Assembly: GCF_021555175.1 (NCBI RefSeq) | Contig: NZ_JAKGRW010000013.1 | Coordinates: 46,387 to 110,386, forward strand | Direction: 5' to 3' | Origin: Nocardioides alcanivorans | GTDB lineage: Bacteria; Actinomycetota; Actinomycetes; Propionibacteriales; Nocardioidaceae | DNA length: 64,000 nt | In this document: piece after piece, positions 28,884 through 39,167 of the stretch | Numbering within the stretch: the first letter of the stretch is position 1 | Layout of the letters: every line of letters begins with the position of its first letter | Position numbers and translations under genes: made by a program | The notes under the pieces: generated by a model | What the model was told of the DNA's origin: nothing | The model's database searches: none | What the model saw: only the letters and a program-made list of their open reading frames with translations

Positions 28884-29102
28884 CTACTGCGGTTCCGGCG
28901 GCACCCGGTTGAACCGGGCGAAGGTCATGAACAAGCCGAACCCCGCACCGATCAGGATCCCGATCGCGACCAAGAACGTGGTTCCGAGCCAGCGGTCCAG
29001 CCCCCAGCCGATCAGCCCGTAGACGAATACGCCCGAGACGATGTATCCGAACGCGTGCCAAGGGTCGCCCTTCGGCTCCGACGGGGTTTTCGGCTGAGTC
29101 AT
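28884..29102 (-). CDS. AtpZ/AtpI-family small membrane protein
   Basis: The 72-residue protein has two hydrophobic helices, DPWHAFGYIVSGVFVYGLIG and LVAIGILIGAGFGLFMTFAR, between short charged ends (TQPKTPSEPKG and RVPPEPQ). It matches the small AtpZ/AtpI-like proteins that precede atpB and help c-ring assembly or Mg2+ transport. It belongs to the atp operon by position. Confidence 0.82.
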   Translation of the reverse strand: MTQPKTPSEPKGDPWHAFGYIVSGVFVYGLIGWGLDRWLGTTFLVAIGILIGAGFGLFMTFARFNRVPPEPQ

Positions 29103-29132
29103 CGCGCACCGGACAATAGCAGTCGCGTGGGG

Positions 29133-29578
29133 TCATTGCGCACCCGGCTCCTCAAGGTCGTAGACCGGCATCCGCACCCGGGTGGCGACGACGACCTGGC
29201 ACGCCAGCCAGGCAATCGTGCCGGCGATCACCGTGCCGCCCAGCCACCCGCGATCCAGGGTGCCGTCGAGCAGCTCGGAGCGCGAGATCACGATCAGGAC
29301 GACTGCCATCACGACGAGTTGCAGGGTGTAGGTCAACAGCGCGATCAGCATCGAGGCGGAGGGAAGGACACCGGCGATCAGGTGGACGAGCGCCGCTCCC
29401 CACCGAACACCACCAGCACGAGCGCGGTCGCCACGAGTGCGCCTGCCGCTGCGGCACTGCCCGAGAGCACGCCACCGGCCACACTCGCGGCCACACCGAC
29501 GACGAGGCAGAAAATGCCCGCTTTCACCAAGATTCCAGCACCGGGAGATCTGGTGCGGCTGGTGTCTGCGGTCGTCAT
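29133..29578 (-). CDS. AtpI-like membrane protein of the atp operon (frame broken at 29398-29401)
   Basis: One added base in the C4 run 29398-29401 joins two frames into 148 residues with four predicted membrane helices: GILVKAGIFCLVVGVAASVA, AAAGALVATALVLVVFGG, LIALLTYTLQLVVMAVVLIV and GTVIAGTIAWLACQVVVATR. The position between wecA and atpB and the four-helix layout match the AtpI-type proteins of this locus (Rv1303 in M. tuberculosis). Without repair the first part stops after 66 residues. Confidence 0.78.
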
Positions 29579-29665
29579 GCGGGCGGCCGTTTCTCTTGGA
29601 CGTTCAGGGTGCCGGAGTGACGCTTCCGGCGCTTGTGAAAATTAGCACAAGCGCCAGCGCGGCTC

Positions 29666-30793
29666 CTATTCGGGGTCGATCCCACTGAGCTTGGGAACCA
29701 CGAATGTGAGCACGACGGTGAGTGCGAACCAGACGCCGAGCGACACCCAGGTGATCGGGCCGGCGTAGAGGGCGGCGAGGACCGCTCCGAAGCCGATGAG
29801 GCCGGCCCACAGCCAGATGATGAGAACCGCACGGCGATGGCTGTGGCCGATCTGGAGCATCCGGTGGTGCAGGTGCTGCTTGTCAGGGTGGTAGAACATC
29901 TGCCCGCGCCGGGTGCGTCGTACGACGGCCAGCACCAGGTCGGCGAACGGGACGATCAGGATCGACAGGGGAACGATGATCGGCAGCAAGGTGGGCAGCA
30001 GGCTCGCCTCCTGCCCACTGCCGCCACGGCTCACCTCGGTGGCGGTGAACTGGCCGGTGAGGGTCAGCGCCGACGCGGACAGGAAGAGCCCCAGCAGCAT
30101 CGATCCTGAGTCGCCCATGAACAACCGTGCCGGGAAGAAGTTGTGCGGGATGAAGCCCGCACAGGCACCCGCGAGCGCCGCGCACAGGAGTGCGCCGGTG
30201 ACGGCCAGGGTGCGGTCGTTGAGATTGGCGATCTGGTAGCAGAAGAGGAAGAACGCAAGCGCTCCGACGCCCACGACGCCAGCTGCCAGGCCATCGAGCC
30301 CGTCGACGAAGTTCACGGCGTTGATCGTCGCCACGACGGTCAACACGGTCAGCAGCGCGGCCTGCGTCTGGTCGGGAGCGAACTGTCCCCCGCCGGGTGC
30401 CGGGAAATAGAGGTACTGCACGCCGAACAGCACCAGGATGCCGGCTGCGAGGACCTGGCCACCCAGCTTCGTCAGCGCGTCGAGCTCGAAGAGATCGTCG
30501 AAGACCCCGATGACACAGATGAACGCGCCCGCGAGCAGCACCACTCCGGCGTCCCGAAAGACGTTCTCCTGGCTCTGCGTCGAGAGGAAGGGCAACTGTC
30601 TGGCGACGAAGTAGGCAGCGGTCAGCCCGCCGAGCAGTGCGATGCCCCCGAAGTAGGGGATCGGCACCACGTGGACGTCACGATCACGCACCTGGGCGAC
30701 CGCGTGGAGACGCAACGCGATCTCCCGGGCGATGACCGTGAGCAGGTAGGTGACCGAGGCAGCCACCAGGAAGACGACGAGGTATTCGCGCAT
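29666..30793 (-). CDS. wecA: Polyprenyl-phosphate GlcNAc-1-phosphate transferase (WecA/Rfe family)
   Basis: The 375-residue, roughly eleven-helix membrane protein is of the MraY/WecA family. It shows the Asp pair GVFDDLFELDA, the NFVDGLDGLAAG motif, the Mg-binding LFMGDSGSMLLG, and the cytosolic HLHHRMLQIGHSHRR loop typical of WecA rather than MraY. It transfers GlcNAc-1-P to decaprenyl phosphate and so starts arabinogalactan-linker or cell-wall polysaccharide synthesis. It starts inside the stop of the upstream sua5 gene. Confidence 0.92.
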   Translation of the reverse strand: MREYLVVFLVAASVTYLLTVIAREIALRLHAVAQVRDRDVHVVPIPYFGGIALLGGLTAAYFVARQLPFLSTQSQENVFRDAGVVLLAGAFICVIGVFDDLFELDALTKLGGQVLAAGILVLFGVQYLYFPAPGGGQFAPDQTQAALLTVLTVVATINAVNFVDGLDGLAAGVVGVGALAFFLFCYQIANLNDRTLAVTGALLCAALAGACAGFIPHNFFPARLFMGDSGSMLLGLFLSASALTLTGQFTATEVSRGGSGQEASLLPTLLPIIVPLSILIVPFADLVLAVVRRTRRGQMFYHPDKQHLHHRMLQIGHSHRRAVLIIWLWAGLIGFGAVLAALYAGPITWVSLGVWFALTVVLTFVVPKLSGIDPE

Positions 30794-31455
30794 CAGTCCG
30801 TCTCGTCCGGCACCAGCACGGCCTTGCCGGTCGGTTCCAGCACCTCGTCGATGCGCTCGATCGACAGCGTGCCGAGCCGGAGCAGCCGGGGCACGTCACC
30901 GGTGACGTCGAGGATCGTGGAGGGCTGGCTGCTGGCGGTGGGACCCGCATCGACGTAGACCACCACCTGCTCCCCCAGCATCGCCTCGGCCGCGTCGACG
31001 TCGGTCGCCGCGGGCGCGCCGCTGGTGTTGGCGGACGACACCGCCATCGGACCGGTCCGTTCGAGCACCGCCAGGGCCACCGGGTGGTCGGGCATCCGCA
31101 CCGCGACGGTTCCTCGGGTGTCACCGAGATCCCACTGCAGCGACGACTGGTCACGGCACACGAGAGTGAGCGGTCCGGGCCAGAAGGCGTCGACCAGGGG
31201 CGTCACCCACGGAGGGAGTGACGACGTCAAGGCATGCAGCGTGGCCTTGCTCGCCACCAGGACCGGCGGCGGCATCTCGCGGCCCCGGCCCTTGGCTGCG
31301 AGCAGCCCGGCCACCGCAACGGGGTCGAACGCGTCTGCGCCGATGCCGTAGACGGTGTCGGTGGGCAGCACCACGAGGTCGCCGCGACGCACGGCACGGG
31401 TCGCTGCTTCGACGGCTTGCTCCAACGCTTCCGCGTCGCCTGTCGCGAGTCTCAC
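30793..31455 (-). CDS. tsaC: L-threonylcarbamoyladenylate synthase (Sua5/YciO/YrdC)
   Basis: The 220-residue YrdC-domain protein shows GDLVVLPTDTVYGIGADAFD, AAKGRGREMPPPVLVAS, LVDAFWPGPLTLVCRDQSSL, RGTVAVRMPDHPVALAVLER and GPMAVSSANTSGAPAATDVD. It makes threonylcarbamoyl-AMP from Thr, bicarbonate and ATP for the t6A modification of tRNA position 37. It lacks the C-terminal Sua5 domain. It is the fifth gene downstream of rho in the conserved cluster. Confidence 0.94.
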   Translation of the reverse strand: MRLATGDAEALEQAVEAATRAVRRGDLVVLPTDTVYGIGADAFDPVAVAGLLAAKGRGREMPPPVLVASKATLHALTSSLPPWVTPLVDAFWPGPLTLVCRDQSSLQWDLGDTRGTVAVRMPDHPVALAVLERTGPMAVSSANTSGAPAATDVDAAEAMLGEQVVVYVDAGPTASSQPSTILDVTGDVPRLLRLGTLSIERIDEVLEPTGKAVLVPDETD

Positions 31456-31462
31456 CGGGACA

Positions 31463-32317
31463 TCATCCCAGCCGCGCGGTCAGATACCGCGCACGCCCGG
31501 TCAGGTCGGGGTGGTCGCGTACGTCGCGCCACCGTCCGGTGGCCCGGAACACCGCGGGCGCCACGTCGTGCTGGACCTCGGCGTGCTCGGCACCGACGAC
31601 CCCGCCGGCACGCAGCAGTCCGGCCGCGGTGCGCTCCAGCACCCGCATCGCGTCGAGCCCGTCGTTGCCGGAGAAGAGCGCCAGCTCAGGGTCGTGGTCG
31701 CGCGCCTCCACGGCGACGCTCTCCCACGCCTCGAGCGGGATGTAGGGCGGGTTGCACACGACCACGTCGACCTCGCCGGCAAGGTCGCCGGCCGCCGTGG
31801 CCATGTCGCCCTCCCGGAAGTCGACCCCGGTGCCACTCAGGTTGCGCACGGCCCAGGCGGCGGCAGCCGGGTCGAGCTCGACCGCCACGACCCGGGCCTG
31901 CGGCACCTCGTGGGCCACGGCCTTGGCGATGGCACCGGACCCGGTGCACAGGTCGACCACGACCGGCTGACGCCCGTTCACCTCACCCGCCCGCTCGACG
32001 GCCCAGCCGGCCAGCAACTCGGTCTCGGGACGGGGCACGAACACCCCGGGGCCCACCGACAGCTCGACGCCACGGAAGTGCGCGACCCCGGTCAGGTGCT
32101 GCAACGGCTCCCGAGCCGCACGGCGAGCGACCAGGGCGGCGTACCGCTGCGAGACCGTGGCGGGCACCGCGTCGACCAGCAGCAATCGGCCGCGCGACGT
32201 GCCCAAGGCGTGGGCGAGCAGCAGCTCGGCGTCGACCCGCGGGGAGGCCACGCCGCCTGCAGTGAGAGCGTCGACCGCCTCACTGATCACCCGACGCAGG
32301 GGTACGACGTCACTCAC
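31463..32317 (-). CDS. prmC: Peptide chain release factor N5-glutamine methyltransferase
   Basis: GTG 32317 overlaps the prfA end by eight bases, giving 284 residues. The N-terminal helical domain ([40 protein letters not shown]) precedes a SAM-dependent fold: [34 protein letters not shown], and the catalytic NPPYIP ([14 protein letters not shown]). It methylates the Gln of the GGQ motif in release factors, including PrfA encoded just upstream. Confidence 0.95.
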   Translation of the reverse strand: MSDVVPLRRVISEAVDALTAGGVASPRVDAELLLAHALGTSRGRLLLVDAVPATVSQRYAALVARRAAREPLQHLTGVAHFRGVELSVGPGVFVPRPETELLAGWAVERAGEVNGRQPVVVDLCTGSGAIAKAVAHEVPQARVVAVELDPAAAAWAVRNLSGTGVDFREGDMATAAGDLAGEVDVVVCNPPYIPLEAWESVAVEARDHDPELALFSGNDGLDAMRVLERTAAGLLRAGGVVGAEHAEVQHDVAPAVFRATGRWRDVRDHPDLTGRARYLTARLG

Positions 32318-33383
32318 CGAGCGCCTCCAGCCGGGCGGCGAGGTCGGCCCCCACCAGGGAGTCGATGACCGGCTGGAGGTCACCGTCGAGCACCACGTCG
32401 AGGTTGTAGGCCTTGTAGCCGGTGCGGTGGTCGGAGATGCGGTTCTCCGGGTAGTTGTAGGTGCGCACGCGCTCGGAGCGGTCGACGGTGCGGATCTGCG
32501 AACGCCTGGCCTCGGCAGCCTCTGCGTCGGCGGCCTCCTCGGCCGCAGCAAGCAGCCGGGCGCGCAGGATGCGCAGCGCCTGTTCACGGTTCTGCAGCTG
32601 TGACTTCTCGTTCTGACAACTGGCCACGATGCCGGTGGGCACGTGGGTGATCCGCACCGCGGAGTCGGTGGTGTTGACGCTCTGGCCGCCCGGGCCACTG
32701 GAGCGGTAGACGTCGATGCGCAGGTCGTTGTCGTTGATCTCGACGTCGACCTGCTCGGCCTCCGGCATCACCAGCACACCGGCGGCGGAGGTGTGCACCC
32801 GGCCCTGCGACTCGGTCACCGGCACCCGTTGCACGCGATGGACCCCGCCCTCGAACTTGAGCTGTGCATAGGGGGCCTCACCCGGCTCCGGGGTGCCCTT
32901 GGCCTGGACCGCGAGCGTGATCGACTTGTAGCCGCCCAGATCCGAGGGAGCGGCGTCCAGCACCTCGGTGCGCCAGCCACGGCCCTCGGCATAGCGGGTG
33001 TACATGCGCACCAGGTCGCCTGCGAAGAGTGCTGACTCCTCGCCTCCCTCGCCGGACTTCACCTCGAGGATGAGGTCCTTGGCGTCGTTGGGGTCACGTG
33101 GCACGAGGAGCCGACGCAGTCGTTCTGCCGTCTCTGCGCGCCGCGCCTCGAGCTCGTCGGCCTCGGCGGCGAAGTCGGGGTCGTCGGCCGCGAGCTCACG
33201 AGCGGCGGCGACGTCGTCGCCCAGACGTTCGTGCTCCTGCCACGCGCGCACGACAGCGCCCAGCTCGGCGTAGCGCTGGTTGAGCTTCTTGGCCAACCGC
33301 TGGTCGGCGTGTGTCTCCGGAGCACCCAGCCGACCCTCCAGCTCCGCGTGCTCCTCGACCAGGGCCTGGACCGCCTCGAACAT
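32310..33383 (-). CDS. prfA: Peptide chain release factor 1
   Basis: The 357-residue protein has the RF1 stop-codon recognition tripeptide PVT ([17 protein letters not shown]) and the catalytic loop [18 protein letters not shown], where the GGQ Gln is the PrmC target. It releases peptides at UAA/UAG. The ATG follows GAGGAGAGCG. A strong terminator separates it from rpmE upstream, so prfA-prmC-sua5 may have its own promoter between 33384 and 33427. Confidence 0.97.
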   Translation of the reverse strand: MFEAVQALVEEHAELEGRLGAPETHADQRLAKKLNQRYAELGAVVRAWQEHERLGDDVAAARELAADDPDFAAEADELEARRAETAERLRRLLVPRDPNDAKDLILEVKSGEGGEESALFAGDLVRMYTRYAEGRGWRTEVLDAAPSDLGGYKSITLAVQAKGTPEPGEAPYAQLKFEGGVHRVQRVPVTESQGRVHTSAAGVLVMPEAEQVDVEINDNDLRIDVYRSSGPGGQSVNTTDSAVRITHVPTGIVASCQNEKSQLQNREQALRILRARLLAAAEEAADAEAAEARRSQIRTVDRSERVRTYNYPENRISDHRTGYKAYNLDVVLDGDLQPVIDSLVGADLAARLEALGE

Positions 33384-33427
33384 CGCTCTCCTCCGTGTGG
33401 CTGCGCCGTGTGGGTGCGTGGAAACGA

Positions 33428-33469
33428 CTGACGCCGGCCACCGCTCGTCAGGAGCGGGGCCGGCGTCAG
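33428..33469 (-). terminator. Hairpin terminator after rpmE
   Basis: The stem pairs 33428-33446 with 33452-33469 (18 bp and a single bulged A) around a 5-base loop, eight bases past the rpmE stop. Confidence 0.85.
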
Positions 33470-33476
33470 GGAAGTG

Positions 33477-33692
33477 CTACTTGGCAGCCTTCTTGGCGTA
33501 ACGGGCCTCGAAGCGGGCCACACGACCACCGGTGTCGAGGATGCGCTGCTTGCCCGTGTAGAACGGGTGGCAGGCCGAGCAGGTGTCCGCGTGGATCGAG
33601 CCCGCCTTGGCCGTGCTGCGGGTCGTGAACGAGTTGCCGCAGGTGCAGGTCACCTGGGTCTCGATGTAGTCCGGGTGGATGTCCTTCTTCAT
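33477..33692 (-). CDS. rpmE: Ribosomal protein bL31, zinc-binding form
   Basis: ATG 33692 gives 71 residues: [20 protein letters not shown] then [20 protein letters not shown]. The four Cys (CxC and CxxC) mark the zinc-containing form that is replaced by the Cys-free paralogue under zinc starvation. It lies downstream of rho in the conserved order. Confidence 0.96.
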   Translation of the reverse strand: MKKDIHPDYIETQVTCTCGNSFTTRSTAKAGSIHADTCSACHPFYTGKQRILDTGGRVARFEARYAKKAAK

Positions 33693-33801
33693 TCTTCTCT
33701 CCTCAACATGACCGCCGGGTCGCACCCCACCGTGGGTGCGTGAGCCGGTGCCAACCAGTCAATTCTGCCACTGGCGCCAAAGTGACGCCAATCGGCGTCC
33801 G

Positions 33802-35772
33802 TCAGCGTCCGGCCCGGGCAAGCAGATCGGCGTTGGACGCAGTGCTGCGCACCAGCTCCAGGAGACGCACGAGGGCCTCCTCGGGGTCCGCACCGAGGGT
33901 ACGACGGAGCGTCTGCACCGCTGCCGACTCCGCTTCGGTGAGGAGCAGGTCGTCGCGCCGGGTGGCGGTGTGGATGACATCGACGGCCGGGAAGAGCCGC
34001 TTGTCGACGTACTCCCTCCGGAGCCGGAGCTCGGAGTTGGCCGTGCCCTGGAACTCGTCGTGGATCGCCTCGTCGATCGAGGAGCTGCTGTCGACCTGGA
34101 GCGTCGCGATGATGGTGAGCGAGCCGGCGTCCTCCAGCTTGCGGGCCGCGCCGAAGAGGCTCTTCGGCGGGTGCAGCGCGGAGACGTCGATGCCACTCGG
34201 CAAGGTGCGGCCGTTGGCGGGGGCGCTGAGGTTGTAGGCGCGACCGAGCCGGGTCATGCCGTCCATGAGAACGACGACGTCGTGGCCGAGCTCGACGAGG
34301 CGCCTGGCCCGATCGACGGCCAACTCGGCGACGCTGGTGTGGTCACTGGCGGGCCGGTCGAAGGTGGAGGCGATGACCTCGCCCTTGACGGAGCGCTGGA
34401 AGTCGGTGACCTCTTCGGGGCGCTCGTCGAGCAGCACCACCATGAGGTGGCACTCGGGGTTGTTCCTCGTGATCGCGGCAGCCATCGACTTGAGCACGCT
34501 GGTGCGTCCCGATGCCGACGGGGCGACGATCAGGGCACGCTGTCCCTTGCCGAGGGGAGCGAGCAGGTCGGTGACCCGGCCGATCTCCTCGTGGGCAGTG
34601 GTCTCGAGCCGGAGCCGCTGCGTCGGGTGCACCGGTGTCATGGTGGTGAAGTCGGGACGCTCGGCGGCGGTCTCGGGGTCGGCCCCGTTGACCATGTCCA
34701 CCCGCACCATGGGGTTGAACTTCTCCTTGCGTTCACCCTCACGCGGCTGGCGAACCTGCCCGACGACGGCATCACCGCGCCGCAGACCGTACTTCCGCAC
34801 CAGCGACAGCGAGAGATAGACGTCATCGGGGCCGGCGGCGTAGCCCGTGGTGCGCACGAAGGCGTAGTTGTCGAGCACGTCGAGGATGCCTGCCGCAGGC
34901 ACCAGCACGTCGTCCTCGAGGATCGTGGTGTCGGGCTCGTTGCGACGGTTGCGATCGCGGTCGCGGCCACGACGCCGACGGTTGCGGCCGCTGCCGTCGT
35001 CGCCGTCGTCGTGCTGGCCCTGCTGGGTCTCGCTCTGTCCCTGGTTCTGGCTCTGCTGCTGTCCGTGCTGGCGCTGGTCCTGCTGGTGGCTCTGACGCTG
35101 CGGCTTCTGCTGGCGCTCGCCTCCCTTGTCGGGCGTCCGGTCGGACTTGTCGCCACTCTTGTCGGGCTTGTCACCGCCCTTCTCGGACTGACCGCCCTTC
35201 TCGGACTGACCGCCCTGCTGACCCTGCTGGTTGCCGTCACCGCGGTTGCTGCGGTTGCGTTCACGGCGACGCTGCTGGCCGGACTGGCCCTCGGCGGAGT
35301 CGTCTGCCTGCTGCCTGTCAGGAGAGTCCGATCGAGGGGCCTGCTGGGCCTTCTCGGCCTGAGGCTTCTCGGCTCGGGCCCTCTCTGCCCGGGGCTCACC
35401 GCCGCGACCGTCGTCCGACTGCTGCGCCTGTTGCTGCGGGCGCCGCGACCGGCCGGACGCGCTCTCGGGCTGGGTTGCCTTCTCCGGCTGGGCCGCCTTC
35501 TCGGACTCGGCTACCTTCTCGGGCTGGGCCTTCTTCTCGGGCTGGGCCGCCTTGGGCGCGCGCGCCTGCTTCTCAGCGGGCGGCTTGCTCACGCCGTCCT
35601 GGAGCTCCCGGATCGCCGCGACCAGTTGGGCCTTCTTCATGCTGCCGGAGCCCTTGATCCCCAGGGCGCCTGCCATCGCCTTGAGGTCGGCAAGGAGCAT
35701 GCCGTTGAGCCCGCCCGCTCGCTTCTTGGCAGGGGCAGGGGTCTCGACGGCGTTGTCAGGCGTCTCGGTCAC
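33802..35772 (-). CDS. rho: Transcription termination factor Rho with Gln/Arg-rich insert and altered nucleotide-site residues
   Basis: The 656-residue protein starts with a Rho N-terminal helix domain (MLLADLKAMAGALGIKGSGS). A disordered Lys/Glu then Gln/Arg/Gly-rich insert follows (about residues 65-285). Next come the RNA-binding OB fold (GILDVLDNYAFVRTTGY) and the RecA-like motor. DERPEEVTDFQRSVKGEVIA and ATRRDDLLL (catalytic Glu and Arg finger region) are intact. However, the P-loop reads VAPSASGRT (416-424), with Arg423 where Rho proteins normally have Lys. The R-loop reads DSSSSIDE (561-568) in place of the usual TGSKMDE. The frame is continuous through these sites. The gene sits in its conserved locus between thrB and rpmE. 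Confidence 0.93.
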   Translation of the reverse strand: MTETPDNAVETPAPAKKRAGGLNGMLLADLKAMAGALGIKGSGSMKKAQLVAAIRELQDGVSKPPAEKQARAPKAAQPEKKAQPEKVAESEKAAQPEKATQPESASGRSRRPQQQAQQSDDGRGGEPRAERARAEKPQAEKAQQAPRSDSPDRQQADDSAEGQSGQQRRRERNRSNRGDGNQQGQQGGQSEKGGQSEKGGDKPDKSGDKSDRTPDKGGERQQKPQRQSHQQDQRQHGQQQSQNQGQSETQQGQHDDGDDGSGRNRRRRGRDRDRNRRNEPDTTILEDDVLVPAAGILDVLDNYAFVRTTGYAAGPDDVYLSLSLVRKYGLRRGDAVVGQVRQPREGERKEKFNPMVRVDMVNGADPETAAERPDFTTMTPVHPTQRLRLETTAHEEIGRVTDLLAPLGKGQRALIVAPSASGRTSVLKSMAAAITRNNPECHLMVVLLDERPEEVTDFQRSVKGEVIASTFDRPASDHTSVAELAVDRARRLVELGHDVVVLMDGMTRLGRAYNLSAPANGRTLPSGIDVSALHPPKSLFGAARKLEDAGSLTIIATLQVDSSSSIDEAIHDEFQGTANSELRLRREYVDKRLFPAVDVIHTATRRDDLLLTEAESAAVQTLRRTLGADPEEALVRLLELVRSTASNADLLARAGR

Positions 35773-35881
35773 GAAGGTTCCTCGGTGTCGATGATGGCGA
35801 CCAGTGAACCGACTCCCCGCGAGCCCAGACGGGCCACTGCTCCAGAGCCGGCAATGTGCGGGTCAGGCTAGCACCCGACCC

Positions 35882-36783
35882 TCAGGCGACGATCTGGACG
35901 CCCCGTCGGTTGATGGCGAGTTCCCGGGCCTCCCACCCCACGGGGCAGAAGCCGAGCAACGACGACGCATCACGGTCGGTCGTCAGCGTCAGCACGGTGG
36001 GCCCGGCGCCGGAGATGATCGCGGCGTGGCCCGCCGATCGCAACGCGTGCATCAGGGCGAGCGAGTCGGGCATGCCCGGTTCCCGGTAGTCCTGGTGGAG
36101 CAGGTCGGTGGTTGCCGTGAGCAGGTGCTCGGGATGACTGCCGATGGCCGTCACCAGCAGGGCGGCGCGACCGGCGTTGGCAGCGGCGTCCGCGTGCGGC
36201 ACGACCTCCGGGAGCAGGCTCCTGGCGACCTCGGTCGCGAGCGGCTGCGTCGGCACCATCGCGACGGCACGCAGGTCGGCATGCACGGGAGCATCGACGG
36301 AGAAGAAACGCTCCCCCGTCCGCCCGGCCACCACGAAGCCACCGAAGATCGCCGGCGCCACGTTGTCGGGGTGCCCCTCCTCGGTGGCGGCCAGTTGCAG
36401 GATCGTCTGGTCGTCGAGCCGCTCGGTGCCGTCGACCACGAGCGCCCGTGCCAGGGCAAGGCCGCCGACGATCGCCGCCGACGAGGAGCCGAGACCGCGC
36501 GCATGCGGCACCCGGTTGGTGCAGGACAGCTTCAGCCCCGGGGCTGCACCCCCATCGCCTCGAACGCGACGCGCATCATGCGCACGACGAGGTGCCGTTC
36601 GTCGAGCGGCACCTCACCCTCGCCCGCACCGGAGACCTCCACGACGAGACCCGAGTCGGTGACCTCACCGGCCAGGTCGTCGTGCAGGTCCAGCGCCAGG
36701 CCGAGGGTGTCGAATCCGGGACCGAGGTTGGCGGACGTCGCGGGCACCCGTACCTGCACCGGTCCGGTCGCGAAGACCGTCAT
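35882..36783 (-). CDS. thrB: Homoserine kinase (frame broken at 36536-36539)
   Basis: GHMP kinase. The N-terminal VRVPATSANLGPGFDTLGLA is followed by a frame change in the C4 run 36536-36539. One base restores LKLSCTNRVPHARGLGSSSA, the phosphate-binding loop, and gives 300 residues. ISGAGPTVLTL near the C terminus completes the family set. It phosphorylates L-homoserine for threonine synthesis and follows thrC by one base. Confidence 0.92.
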
Positions 36784-36784
36784 C

Positions 36785-37849
36785 TCAGCGCAGGCCGGCC
36801 GCGGCCGCGGCCTCTTCCACGTCGGCGTCGATGACCGTCTCCTGGAGCGGTCCGAAGCCCTCGAGGGCAGTGACGGTGTCCTTGAGGCCGTGACCGGTCA
36901 CCGTGATCACCACGGTCTTGCCGGCGTAGGAATCGCCGCGCTCCAGCTCCTGCAGCATGCCGGCGACACCGACCGCCGAGGCAGGCTCGACGAAGACGCC
37001 GTCGTTGGCTGCGAGCTGACCCTGCGCAGCGAGGATCTGGTCATCGCTCAGGGACGCGAAACGACCACCGGACTCGTCGGCCGCGTTGACGGCCAACTGC
37101 CACGAGGCAGGGTTGCCGATGCGGATGGCGGTGGCCTTTGTCTCCGGGTCGGGGAACGGCTCACCGGTCACCAGCGGAGCGGCGCCCTCGGCCTGGAAGG
37201 CCCGCATGACCGGGAGCTTCGTCGAGCGCCCCGCCTCGGCGTACTCCTTGTAGCCCTTCCAGTACGCCGAGATGTTGCCGGCATTGCCGACAGGCAGCAG
37301 GTGGAAGTCGGGAGCGTCACCGAGGGCGTCCACGATCTCGAAGCTGGCGGTCTTCTGCCCCTCGAGCCGCACCGGGTTGACCGAGTTGACCAACGCCACC
37401 GGGTACTTCTCGGCGAGCTCGCGCGACATCCGCAGGCAGTCGTCGAAGTTGCCGCGCACCATGGTGATCTGAGCACCGTGCATGATCGCCTGGGCCATCT
37501 TGCCAGCCGAGATCTTGCCTTCGGGAACGAGCACGAGCGCCTTGATGCCCGCCTTCGCGGCATAGGCCGCCATCGAGGCGGAGGTGTTGCCCGTGGAAGC
37601 ACACACGACAGCCTTTGCACCCTCGTGCACGGCCACCGACAGCGCCGCGGTCATGCCGCGGTCCTTGAAGGAGCCGGTCGGGTTGTTGCCCTCGACCTTC
37701 AGCCACACCCGGCCACCGGTCAGCCCGGAGAGCCAACGCGACTCGATGAGCGGCGTACCGCCCTCCCCCAGGGTGACCGCGGGCGTGCCCTCAGGAATCT
37801 CCAGGAGCTCCCGGTACTCCTCGATCACGCCTCTCCATTGGTGCGCCAT
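36785..37849 (-). CDS. thrC: Threonine synthase
   Basis: The 354-residue PLP enzyme shows [18 protein letters not shown], the PLP-Lys segment [17 protein letters not shown], and [20 protein letters not shown]. It converts O-phosphohomoserine to threonine. It begins at the hom stop codon (37849) and is followed by thrB, giving the usual hom-thrC-thrB operon. Confidence 0.96.
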   Translation of the reverse strand: MAHQWRGVIEEYRELLEIPEGTPAVTLGEGGTPLIESRWLSGLTGGRVWLKVEGNNPTGSFKDRGMTAALSVAVHEGAKAVVCASTGNTSASMAAYAAKAGIKALVLVPEGKISAGKMAQAIMHGAQITMVRGNFDDCLRMSRELAEKYPVALVNSVNPVRLEGQKTASFEIVDALGDAPDFHLLPVGNAGNISAYWKGYKEYAEAGRSTKLPVMRAFQAEGAAPLVTGEPFPDPETKATAIRIGNPASWQLAVNAADESGGRFASLSDDQILAAQGQLAANDGVFVEPASAVGVAGMLQELERGDSYAGKTVVITVTGHGLKDTVTALEGFGPLQETVIDADVEEAAAAAGLR

Positions 37850-39167
37850 CAGTCGTTCTCTCCTTCTACGCGCATCACCGACGTGACGTCGCGAACGATG
37901 TCCATCCCGCGCAGGTGTTCCACCGTTGCGGACAGCTGGGCGTCCGTCGCCCGGTGCGAGACGACGACCAACTGCGCGTCCTCACCCCGGCCCTCCTGAC
38001 GGACGGTCTGGATCGAGACCCCGTGCTCGGCGAAGGCCGCAGCCACGGCGGCGAGCACGCCGGCACGGTCCTCCACGTCGATCGCCACGTGGTAGCGGGT
38101 GACGGTCTCACCCATCGGCAGCACTGGGAGGCCTGCATAGCTGGAGTCGGGCACACCACGGGTCTCGGAGATCCGGTTGCGGGCGGCTGCGACGAGGTCA
38201 CCCAACACCGCGGAGGCGGTCGGGGCACCGCCGGCGCCGGGGCCGTAGAACATGAGCTGGCCGGCGGCCTCCGACTCCACGAAGACCGCGTTGTAGGCCT
38301 CGCGCACCGAGGCCAGTGGGTGGGTGTCGGGGATCATGGCGGGGTGCACCCGGGCCGCGACGGCCGGCCCTTCGGGACCTTCGCGCACCTCGCAGATCGC
38401 CAGCAGCTTGACGACACAGTTCATGTCACGTGCGGAGGCGACGTCAGCGGCGGTCACGTCCGAGATGCCTTCGCGGTGCACGTCGTTGGCGGTGACCCGG
38501 CTGTGGAAGGCCAGACTCGCCAGGATGGCTGCCTTCGCGGCGGCGTCGAAGCCCTCGACGTCGGCAGTCGGATCGGCCTCCGCGTAGCCCAGCTGCTGGG
38601 CCTCCTCCAGGGCATCGGCGAAGCCGGCGCCTGTCGTGTGCATCTTGTCGAGGATGAAGTTGGTGGTGCCGTTCACGATGCCGAGCACCCGGGTGACCTT
38701 GTCACCTGCGAGCGACTCACGCAGTGGACGCAGGATCGGGATGGCACCGGCGACGGCCGCCTCGTAGTAGAGGTCACGTCCGGCTCCCCACCGGCCTTGG
38801 CGGCCGCGTCGAAGAGGGTCGCCCCGTCCTCGGCCAGCAGGGCCTTGTTGGCACTCACCACGGAGGCGCCGCCCTCGAGGGCGGCCAGGATCAACTCGCG
38901 AGCAGGTTCGATGCCGCCGATCACCTCGACGACGAGATCGATGTCGTCACGCGTCACCAGGCCGAGCGCGTCGGTCGTCAGCAGGTCGGCAGGGACCTCG
39001 ACCTCACGCGGCGCGTCGAGGCGACGAACCGCCACTCCCGCCAGCTCCAGCGGCGCGCCGGCCCGAGCGGCCAGGTCGTCCGCCTGCTCGGTGAGCAGCC
39101 GGACCACCTGCGATCCGACCGATCCACATCCGAGCACTGCGACCCGCAGCGCCAACTTGTCACTCAT
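37849..39167 (-). CDS. hom: Homoserine dehydrogenase (frame broken at 38786-38789)
   Basis: The NAD-binding half ([53 protein letters not shown]) runs to a C4 run at 38786-38789. One added base reads on as [14 protein letters not shown] and [16 protein letters not shown], through the C-terminal ACT domain ([20 protein letters not shown]). The restored length is 439 residues. It reduces aspartate semialdehyde to homoserine; the ACT domain implies threonine feedback. Confidence 0.94.

Noticed and set aside
33736..35871. 711-codon plus frame opposite rho
   Set aside because: Its Leu-rich stretch is simply the complement of the Gln/Arg-rich Rho insert.
36511..36540. Separate short genes in place of one homoserine kinase
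   Set aside because: The two frames join exactly at the GHMP loop with one added base; independent genes would not.
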